This document shows positions 1 to 5,101 of a DNA stretch of 13,479 nucleotides, one piece after another. The position numbers and the translations under genes are program-made. The notes under the pieces were generated by a model. That model ran no database searches. It was not told the DNA's origin and was given only the letters and a program-made list of their open reading frames with translations. This DNA comes from 2-01-FULL-41-26 sp964587505 (lineage in GTDB: Bacteria > Patescibacteriota > Minisyncoccia > 2-02-FULL-40-12 > GWA2-44-9). Position 1 is the first letter of the stretch. The number at the start of each line of letters is the position of its first letter. The stretch is from NCBI GenBank assembly GCA_964587505.1, contig CAZPLD010000017.1, positions 1 through 13,479 of the forward strand. Reading direction: 5' to 3'.

Positions 1-190
1 GAGTGGGCTCCCATTTAAGTCGCCCGCGAGGGGCCCCGTTGCGTTATTCCCTTTCTGAATGCTCCCGTCTCGGAGTGAGTCTCGTGCTTTAGCCGAGACT
101 TCTCTCTGTAGAGGAGCAATGGGGACACGCGCCGGCGACTAATTGGGAACTCTGTTCATAACTGGAGCGAAGCTCCAGTACTTTTATCTT
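1..190 (+). ncRNA. Structured RNA candidate, possibly 6S RNA-like
   Basis: No convincing reading frame occupies this stretch, but its two ends pair into a long interrupted rod: 1-4 with 149-152, 10-12 with 145-147, 18-24 with 134-140 (seven pairs), 25-28 with 128-131, and 34-41 with 117-124 (eight pairs including one G-U). Inside lies a pyrimidine-rich unpaired 5' strand (about 42-60), a small hairpin on the 3' strand (102-105 with 110-113), and an apical hairpin (67-73 with 93-99). A closing stem, a large central bubble with a small 3'-side hairpin, and an apical stem is the 6S RNA architecture, and the length (about 155-185) fits. I recognise the shape, not conserved sequence. tmRNA, SRP RNA and RNase P RNA hallmarks are not seen. 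The 5' end may lie just left of the window. The plus strand is favoured because a terminator follows at 161-190. Confidence 0.45.
161..190 (+). terminator. Intrinsic terminator after the structured RNA
   Basis: ACTGGAGC (161-168), loop GAA and GCTCCAGT (172-179) form an eight-pair perfect hairpin, followed by the T-rich ACTTTTATCTT. It probably ends the upstream RNA and separates it from the Fe-S carrier genes. Confidence 0.7.
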
Positions 191-215
191 AGTAAAATAT
201 CTGCTATATTATAAC
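184..215 (+). promoter_or_regulatory. Probable promoter for the Fe-S carrier pair
   Basis: A good -10 element, TATATT (205-210), or the overlapping TATAAC (210-215), sits about 35 bases upstream of the first start codon in a very AT-rich stretch. The -35 element is weak (a TTATCT-like sequence near 184-189, overlapping the terminator tail). Confidence 0.35.
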
Positions 216-233
216 ATAGATTTTTTAAATTTT

Positions 234-240
234 AAAGGAG
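234..240 (+). promoter_or_regulatory. Ribosome binding site fixing a TTG start
   Basis: AAAGGAG ends five bases before TTG at 246. With no in-frame ATG upstream, this strong site decides the non-ATG start. The downstream paralogue starting Met-Val-Thr-Val-Thr at the equivalent residue supports it. Confidence 0.75.
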
Positions 241-245
241 TTACC

Positions 246-587
246 TTGGTTACCATAACGCTGGAAGCAGCCGCGAAGCTGAAGGAGTTAATAGCCGAGG
301 AAAATAAAGATACGCAAATTCCGGAAACCGTCGGCTTGCGAATATTCGTTCAGGGCGGAGGCTGTTCCGGATTTCAATATGGACTGATGATAGAAAAAGA
401 AAAGGGTGTAAACGACGATATCTTTGAATCCAATGGAATTAAAATATTCATTGACCCTATAAGCAAACAGTATCTTGACGGTGCCCAGGTCGAGTTTGTT
501 GAAAATTCTACTGGCGGCGGACTCACCATCAAAAACCCGAATGCTACATCAACTTGCGGCTGCGGCCAGTCGTTCAATACCGAATAA
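246..587 (+). CDS. A-type iron-sulfur carrier protein (ErpA/IscA/HesB family), first copy
   Basis: This 113-residue protein belongs to the A-type carriers, small cytoplasmic proteins that receive Fe-S clusters from a scaffold and pass them to target enzymes. The three family ligands are present: Cys40 in the GGGCSGF motif, and Cys104 and Cys106 in the C-terminal CGCG motif. The family's conserved Asn-Pro-Asn (97-99) precedes the second motif, and the length matches the usual 105-120 residues. The start is TTG with AAAGGAG five bases upstream. It is followed after one base by a paralogue with the same ligands, so the two are almost certainly cotranscribed and translationally coupled. No cysteine desulfurase or U-type scaffold gene is nearby. 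Family assignment is firm; ErpA, IscA and SufA cannot be separated by eye, so no symbol is given. Confidence 0.93.
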   Translation: MVTITLEAAAKLKELIAEENKDTQIPETVGLRIFVQGGGCSGFQYGLMIEKEKGVNDDIFESNGIKIFIDPISKQYLDGAQVEFVENSTGGGLTIKNPNATSTCGCGQSFNTE

Positions 588-588
588 C

Positions 589-921
589 ATGGTTACTGTA
601 ACACTGGTGGCGGCAAAACGCCTCAAAAGTATGCTGGACAGAAACCAGCCAAACAATCCCGAAGCCGGCATACGGCTTGCGGTCAAAGCCGGCGGCTGTT
701 CAGGATTCACGTACATTCCCTTGACCGTGGTAGCCAGACCAACCCCGCATGATAAGATCTTTGAATCAAATGGAATCCGTATCTTTGTGGACCCAAAAAG
801 TTTGGTCATCGTCAAAGGCACAGAGATTGACCACACCGGAAACCTGCTTGAAGGATTTACTTTTAATAATCCCAACGCCAAAAATAGTTGTGGCTGCGGA
901 ACTTCATTTGACCTCAAATAG
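589..921 (+). CDS. A-type iron-sulfur carrier protein (ErpA/IscA/HesB family), second copy
   Basis: This 110-residue paralogue of the preceding gene begins at ATG 589, one base after the TAA of the first copy. The frame is open further upstream, to a TTG at 475, but that stretch overlaps the first gene's conserved region, and family alignment begins at the ATG. Ligand cysteines are Cys37 (AGGCSGF) and Cys101/Cys103 (SCGCG), so cluster binding should be intact. There is no Shine-Dalgarno sequence before the ATG, which suggests reinitiation after the first gene. The copies share the start (MVTxTL), the FESNGI segment and the NPNA segment but have drifted elsewhere, so the duplication looks old. 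They could form homo- or hetero-dimers; that is inference. Its TAG stop lies inside the terminator hairpin. Confidence 0.92.
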   Translation: MVTVTLVAAKRLKSMLDRNQPNNPEAGIRLAVKAGGCSGFTYIPLTVVARPTPHDKIFESNGIRIFVDPKSLVIVKGTEIDHTGNLLEGFTFNNPNAKNSCGCGTSFDLK

Positions 922-940
922 ACCTTTTGGTCTATTTTTT
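918..940 (+). terminator. Intrinsic terminator of the Fe-S carrier pair
   Basis: ATAGACC (918-924), loop TTTT and GGTCTAT (929-935) form a seven-pair hairpin followed by five T. The stop codon of the second carrier gene (919-921) is part of the stem. On the minus strand the hairpin lies just beyond the tRNA 3' end but has only a poor U tract there. Confidence 0.8.
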
Positions 941-945
941 ATTTG

Positions 946-1020
946 TGGTGCGCGAGCCAGGGATCGAACCTGGGACCTCCTTTTTATCAGAAAGGCGTTC
1001 TACCACTGAACTACTCGCGC
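946..1020 (-). tRNA. tRNA-Ile (anticodon GAU)
   Basis: On the minus strand the 75 bases fold as a complete cloverleaf: acceptor GCGCGAG/CTCGCGC, D arm GTTC/GAAC, anticodon arm CCTTT/AAAGG with loop CTGATAA (anticodon GAT), five-base variable loop, T arm CCAGG/CCTGG with loop TTCGATC, discriminator A, and a genome-encoded CCA. GAU reads AUC and AUU. It lies downstream of the fatty-acid cluster in the same orientation, but behind that cluster's terminator, so it is probably transcribed on its own from the AT-rich stretch at 1021-1060. Confidence 0.96.
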
Positions 1021-1052
1021 AGTTAATATATGGGTTTAATATACACATTTTA

Positions 1053-1080
1053 CCAAATAAAAAGAGGTTTTTCAACCTCT
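1053..1080 (-). terminator. Intrinsic terminator of the hydratase-dehydrogenase fusion gene
   Basis: Read on the minus strand, AGAGGTT (1080-1074), loop GAAA and AACCTCT (1069-1063) form a seven-pair hairpin followed by TTTTTATTT. The gene's TGA stop (1074-1072) starts at the last base of the 5' stem arm and runs into the loop. Confidence 0.8.
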
Positions 1081-3672
1081 AGTCAGTAAATTATCGACAA
1101 TTTTATCGCACAGCTCTTCGGTGTTCATGGGAGTAATTCCGGTCAACCGGTTAACCATTCCCAACCGATTCTTAACCTCATCTCCTTCAGAACACATCCC
1201 CGCAAGTTCTTTTGTTGTTCCTTCCAACTTGTGTAAGTTATTGCTAAAAATAAATTGGGCCATCAAAAGATTCATATCTGTCCTGTTTTTGACAAAAGCC
1301 GCCAACACGCTTTCCAGTACGAAAACGGCCATCAAGCAATCTGCAAGATTCATCAAAACCATTTGATGTTTTTCCAACTCAAGTCCAAATTTTTCGTAAG
1401 CCATTCCGAAAGAAATTAGTGTGGCTTTTTTTGCGTTATTAAGATACAAATTTAAGCGTTCAACAACATCTTCCGGTTCAACCGGAGGCGTATCCATGTG
1501 TAGCTCCCGGACAACATTTTTACTCGCTTCTAACAATGGCAGTGAACCCATTAGCGCCTTCTTGAGGGTCATGCCGATTGCAACAAGCCGGTTAACTTCG
1601 TTAGTCCCTTCGAAAATTCGGTTAATCCTTGAATCGCGATAGTGGCGGGCCGGAGGCAATTCCTCACAAAAGCCGGAACCACCGTGAATTTGAATATTCT
1701 CATCTACGATGAGGTCGAGGGCTTCACTGCAAGAAACTTTAACCAAAGAACACTCAACAGCAAACTCTTCGATGGCCTTCAATACCGCTCTGGAATCATT
1801 TGAATCAACATCGTGAATTGCTTTTTCAAGCAATCCTGCGGTCCTATAAACAACAGATTCCATTTCATAATTTTTTGCGGCCATCTCTGCAAGCTTCCTG
1901 CGAATGGCGCCAAAGTTAGAAATTGGCAGACCAAACTGTTTGCGCTGTTTTGAATATGCCACAGACTCGCTCAAACAAACCTTACCAGCACCGGAACAAG
2001 CCGCTCCGAGTTTAAACCGCCCCAGATTAAGAATATTGACCGCAATCTTGAAACCTTTGCCCGGCTCGCCCAAAATATTGCTTCTGGGAATGCGGACATT
2101 GTCCAAAACAATAGTTGCCGTTGAAGAGCCCTGGATTCCCATTTTGTGCTCTTCCTTGCCCACTACCAATCCTCGAGTTTCTCTTGGAACTATGAACGCT
2201 GTAAGTCCTAGATCTTCCAATTGAGCAAAAACAATATATAAGTCGGCAAAACCGCCATTAGTAACAAAGATCTTTTCACCAAAGATATTATAAGTATCTC
2301 CTTCAGAATAAATAGCTCTGGTTCGTACTGAATTGGCATCTGACCCGGCTCCGCTTTCCGTCAAACAATATGAGGATAGCCACTCTCCACTTATCAGCTT
2401 AGGTAAATACTTTTTCTTTTGTTCTTCGGTTCCGAAGAATCTAATAGGCAAAGTTCCTATACCAGTATGGGCCAAAAATGTGCAGGCAAACGAACCTTGA
2501 AGTGAAATTTCTTCCGCAACTACAGCTGAAACTACAGCTCCGAGATTTACGCCTCCATATTCTTCCGGTACCTCAATACCGAGAACTCCCAAATTAGCAA
2601 ATTCACGCATTAACTCCCGGGTAAACTTAAAATCTTTAGATTCAATTCTCGCACTAGCTTCAGAAGGTGCAAGAGTATTAGCAACTACTTCTCTTACCGA
2701 ATCGCGGATAAGCAGTTGCTCTTCGTTCAGGTCTCCGACAGTAAATATGTCAGGCAATTTTTCACTCGGCAATAAAAATCTCCCGCCTTTTGACACACGG
2801 CTCTTGCCGACAAGTTTAGCCAATCCAGCTTTTGCAGAATCTTTCACAACAAGTTCGGCAAAAAGTTTCTGCTCAAGCTTAAGCGCCTCATTGAGCGACA
2901 AGCCCATCCCAGCCCGAACCCCGGCAATAATAGCACTAACCGCATCTTTGGATTTTTTTTCCGTCCAACCTTTGAATGCGTCAGAGGCAACAATCCGGTC
3001 AAATTTATTTATATCAAATGTCCCGGATTCCCTTTGCAACGGCTCCGCAATTAAGCGCTGAGCTAATGCTAAAGCCCGAGAATCTAATTCTGAATTAGGG
3101 GCGATTTCATCTACAAGCCCGCGAGACAAAGCGTCTTGAACCGAGATCAACTCGCCCGAAAAAAGAAGTTTAAGCGATGTTTCTAAATCTGACACAAGTC
3201 TCGGTAAGCGTTGCGTCCCGCCCATACCCGGCATAATTCCATGTTTGATTTCCGGCTGACCAAATTTAGAATCTTCTGAAGCTATGCGTGCAGTACAACC
3301 CATAGCAAGCTCGTTTCCTCCGCCCAAACAAAGACCCGTAATAGCCGCAACAGTTGGCTTTCCGAGGTTCTCAATTGAGTTAACTACGGCATTTGCCTTA
3401 TCTAAAATTTCAAGTGTTTTTTTAACACTTCCCTCTTGAGCAATCGCATAGATTTCATTAATGTCAGCACCTGCAGAAAATAATCCCTTGCCTCTGATAA
3501 TCAACGCCTTGGCTTTTTCATTTTTCTTAAACTCTTCCAGAAAACCAAGAACCAGCATCAAAACCTCTCCTGACAATAGATTAAGAGGAGGACTCTGGAT
3601 TGAAATCAAAGCAATATCCGTTCCCTTAATTTTACTGTATTTTACTTTCGAATCTTCCTGATTTTGCGCCAC
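1072..3672 (-). CDS. Enoyl-CoA hydratase / acyl-CoA dehydrogenase fusion protein
   Basis: This 866-residue protein joins two beta-oxidation enzymes. Residues about 12-210 are a crotonase-fold enoyl-CoA hydratase: oxyanion-hole segment AGAD (67-70), GLCLGGG (113-119), and both catalytic glutamates, Glu121 (GGNELA) and Glu141 (GQPEI), 20 apart as in rat mitochondrial hydratase (144/164). Residues about 210-305 resemble the helical linker that follows the hydratase in FadB/FadJ. Residues about 315-866 are a VLCAD/FadE-like acyl-CoA dehydrogenase: flavin-binding CLTESGAGSD (436-445), FVTNGG (469-474), QIHGGSGF (661-668), catalytic-base motif FEGTNE with Glu688, and a long C-terminal helical extension (about 705-866) as in VLCAD/ACAD9. 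It should oxidise acyl-CoA to enoyl-CoA and hydrate that to 3-hydroxyacyl-CoA. Start is GTG with GGAG seven bases upstream. In FadB/FadJ the hydratase is instead fused to 3-hydroxyacyl-CoA dehydrogenase, which here is the adjacent separate gene. Confidence 0.93.
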   Translation of the reverse strand: MAQNQEDSKVKYSKIKGTDIALISIQSPPLNLLSGEVLMLVLGFLEEFKKNEKAKALIIRGKGLFSAGADINEIYAIAQEGSVKKTLEILDKANAVVNSIENLGKPTVAAITGLCLGGGNELAMGCTARIASEDSKFGQPEIKHGIMPGMGGTQRLPRLVSDLETSLKLLFSGELISVQDALSRGLVDEIAPNSELDSRALALAQRLIAEPLQRESGTFDINKFDRIVASDAFKGWTEKKSKDAVSAIIAGVRAGMGLSLNEALKLEQKLFAELVVKDSAKAGLAKLVGKSRVSKGGRFLLPSEKLPDIFTVGDLNEEQLLIRDSVREVVANTLAPSEASARIESKDFKFTRELMREFANLGVLGIEVPEEYGGVNLGAVVSAVVAEEISLQGSFACTFLAHTGIGTLPIRFFGTEEQKKKYLPKLISGEWLSSYCLTESGAGSDANSVRTRAIYSEGDTYNIFGEKIFVTNGGFADLYIVFAQLEDLGLTAFIVPRETRGLVVGKEEHKMGIQGSSTATIVLDNVRIPRSNILGEPGKGFKIAVNILNLGRFKLGAACSGAGKVCLSESVAYSKQRKQFGLPISNFGAIRRKLAEMAAKNYEMESVVYRTAGLLEKAIHDVDSNDSRAVLKAIEEFAVECSLVKVSCSEALDLIVDENIQIHGGSGFCEELPPARHYRDSRINRIFEGTNEVNRLVAIGMTLKKALMGSLPLLEASKNVVRELHMDTPPVEPEDVVERLNLYLNNAKKATLISFGMAYEKFGLELEKHQMVLMNLADCLMAVFVLESVLAAFVKNRTDMNLLMAQFIFSNNLHKLEGTTKELAGMCSEGDEVKNRLGMVNRLTGITPMNTEELCDKIVDNLLTRG

Positions 3673-3710
3673 GTGAGTTCTCCAGATAAAATTATTAAGA
3701 ATCTGGCGTT

Positions 3711-3738
3711 AATATACCGCCTTTTTTATAAAAAACAA
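3711..3738 (-). promoter_or_regulatory. Probable sigma70-type promoter of the fusion gene
   Basis: On the minus strand, TTGTTT (3738-3733) and TATATT (3716-3711) are 16 bases apart, giving a leader of about 30 bases with a GGAG site (3683-3680). The -35 overlaps the U tract of the preceding terminator. Confidence 0.5.
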
Positions 3739-3758
3739 GGGCTCCATTTTTGGAGCCC
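3728..3758 (-). terminator. Intrinsic terminator of the 3-hydroxyacyl-CoA dehydrogenase gene
   Basis: On the minus strand, GGGCTCC (3758-3752), a six-base loop and GGAGCCC (3745-3739) form a seven-pair GC-rich hairpin followed by TTGTTTTTTAT. It separates this gene from the downstream fusion gene. Confidence 0.85.
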
Positions 3759-3769
3759 GAACAATTAAA

Positions 3770-4993
3770 TTACCACTCTTCTTCTTCAATCTCTTTAAAT
3801 ATCTTTTTGTCTTCCGCGACAAGTTGTTCAAGCAAGGTTGCCGGCTTAAATCTCATTCCATATTCACGTTCAAATCGTTTAAGGTCGGCGAGAAGATTGG
3901 CAAAACCATATTTTTCTTGAGTATAGTGCAACGGACCTTCAAGAGCCATTGGAAAAAAGATACCTTTTGTAGCACCCTCTTCAATTACATCCTTAGGAGC
4001 AATACCCTCTTCAAGACACATGAGTGCTTCATTACAAAGACCGGCCAGCATACGTTTAAAACCTTCCTCGATATCAAGCTCTCGTCGATTTGGATATTCG
4101 CGGTCAATAACCGTTTGAATATCTTCAAAACCGGCCATCTTCTTTTTGTTATAAAAACCAACCCCAACTTTATCGCCAACCCGCCCAAGCTCAACGAGCC
4201 GGTACATGAGCGTCGTTGGTGTTGCTCTTTCACCGTATCCATCATGAAGAATTTTTGCCACACTGGAAGCTATATCAATTCCAACAAAGTCAAGAAGTTC
4301 AAACGGCCCCATCGGCAAGCCAAATTTTTTTGCGTAAACATCAATCTCTTGAAAAGTCAGCCTTGTCTCAACAAGAAGACGCGCTGCTTCGTTCAAATAA
4401 GGCAACAAAAGTCTATTAACAAGATACCCTGGACAACCTTTCACAAGAATTGAAGTGTTGCCAAGACTAGTCTCAATAAAACGTTTTACCGAGCTATAAG
4501 TTTTATCTGAAGTCGCCTGACCCCTGATAAGTTCTACCAGCAAAGCTTTGACTGGCGGGTTGAAAAAATGAGTGCCCATGAAACAATCCGGGCGATTTGT
4601 TATCGAAGCAATTTCATCGATAGAAAGCGATGAACTATTTGTCGCAAAAATGACATCGGCAGGAAGTAACGAGTTTAGTTCTCTGAAAACAGCTTTCTTT
4701 ACTTCCATATCTTCAAAAACCGCTTCAATTACCAGATCAACACCACGAATGTCATCATATGAGCTTGTGACAGAAAAATGAGATTTTGCACTTTGTAATT
4801 CCGTTGAGTTAAGCTTGCCCAGTCCAGCCACTTTATCCCACTGACGATGAAGCTTGTCTCTGCATGCTACCGCATGCGCCTCGTCAACTTCTTTAACAAC
4901 TGCATTTACTCCGCTCTGAGCAATCTTTTGCGCGATACCGCTTCCCATCGTACCGCCGCCAATAATCGCAACTTTCCTAATGATTCTTGCCAT
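3770..4993 (-). CDS. 3-hydroxyacyl-CoA dehydrogenase (FadB/FadJ-like half, stand-alone)
   Basis: This 407-residue cytoplasmic enzyme should oxidise 3-hydroxyacyl-CoA to 3-ketoacyl-CoA with NAD+. The Rossmann fold begins with KVAIIGGGTMGSG (GxGxxG at 12-17). Family catalytic residues are seen: Ser121 (TNSSS), His142 (THFFNPP), Glu154 (VELIRG) and Asn193 (LVNRLL). Two C-terminal 3HCDH-type domains follow, with GxxGDKVGVGFY near 270-281, and the second contains FPMALEGPLHY and ends near RFKPATLLEQL, which recalls the last domain of FadB/FadJ. Length equals roughly the dehydrogenase half of those fusions, and no hydratase precedes it. The chosen ATG has GAGGA four bases upstream; an in-frame ATG at 5041 lies upstream of the -10 box and would not be transcribed. 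It has its own promoter and terminator, between the thiolase and the hydratase-dehydrogenase fusion. Confidence 0.94.
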   Translation of the reverse strand: MARIIRKVAIIGGGTMGSGIAQKIAQSGVNAVVKEVDEAHAVACRDKLHRQWDKVAGLGKLNSTELQSAKSHFSVTSSYDDIRGVDLVIEAVFEDMEVKKAVFRELNSLLPADVIFATNSSSLSIDEIASITNRPDCFMGTHFFNPPVKALLVELIRGQATSDKTYSSVKRFIETSLGNTSILVKGCPGYLVNRLLLPYLNEAARLLVETRLTFQEIDVYAKKFGLPMGPFELLDFVGIDIASSVAKILHDGYGERATPTTLMYRLVELGRVGDKVGVGFYNKKKMAGFEDIQTVIDREYPNRRELDIEEGFKRMLAGLCNEALMCLEEGIAPKDVIEEGATKGIFFPMALEGPLHYTQEKYGFANLLADLKRFEREYGMRFKPATLLEQLVAEDKKIFKEIEEEEW

Positions 4994-5028
4994 GATTTCC
5001 TCGGTTAAAATTTTAAAAAACTGCTCAA

Positions 5029-5057
5029 AATATAGTCCCATAAATAACGATTGTCAA
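5029..5057 (-). promoter_or_regulatory. Strong sigma70-type promoter of the 3-hydroxyacyl-CoA dehydrogenase gene
   Basis: On the minus strand, TTGACA (5057-5052, consensus) and TATATT (5034-5029) are separated by exactly 17 bases. The predicted start of transcription, about 5022, leaves a leader of about 30 bases with a GAGGA site. This fixes the translation start at 4993 rather than the upstream in-frame ATG. Confidence 0.75.
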
Positions 5058-5060
5058 TCA

Positions 5061-5095
5061 TAAAAACACAAAACAAAACAGGGCTATAGCCCTGT
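5061..5095 (-). terminator. Intrinsic terminator of the thiolase gene
   Basis: On the minus strand, ACAGGGC (5095-5089), loop TATA and GCCCTGT (5084-5078) form a seven-pair hairpin followed by TTTTGTTTTGTGTTTTT. The -35 of the next promoter is immediately downstream. Confidence 0.85.
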
Positions 5096-5101
5096 GATAA
5101 A

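Noticed and set aside
475..588. Upstream extension of the second Fe-S carrier gene to a TTG at 475
   Set aside because: It would overlap the conserved C-terminal part of the first carrier gene in another frame. The family alignment starts at ATG 589, one base after the first gene's stop.
749..1009. Plus-strand reading frame overlapping the second carrier gene and the tRNA
   Set aside because: It runs out of frame through the carrier gene, its terminator and the antisense of tRNA-Ile; its downstream part is just a translation of tRNA sequence.
946..1020. tRNA-Ile as an integration site for a mobile element carrying the beta-oxidation genes
   Set aside because: The tRNA 3' end faces the Fe-S carrier genes, not the beta-oxidation cluster, and I see no repeat of its 3' end elsewhere in the window and no integrase. 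Lateral transfer of the cluster remains possible by other routes.
4994..5041. Longer N-terminus for the 3-hydroxyacyl-CoA dehydrogenase from ATG 5041
   Set aside because: That ATG lies upstream of the -10 box of a near-consensus promoter. The ATG at 4993 has a good ribosome site and begins directly before the Rossmann motif.
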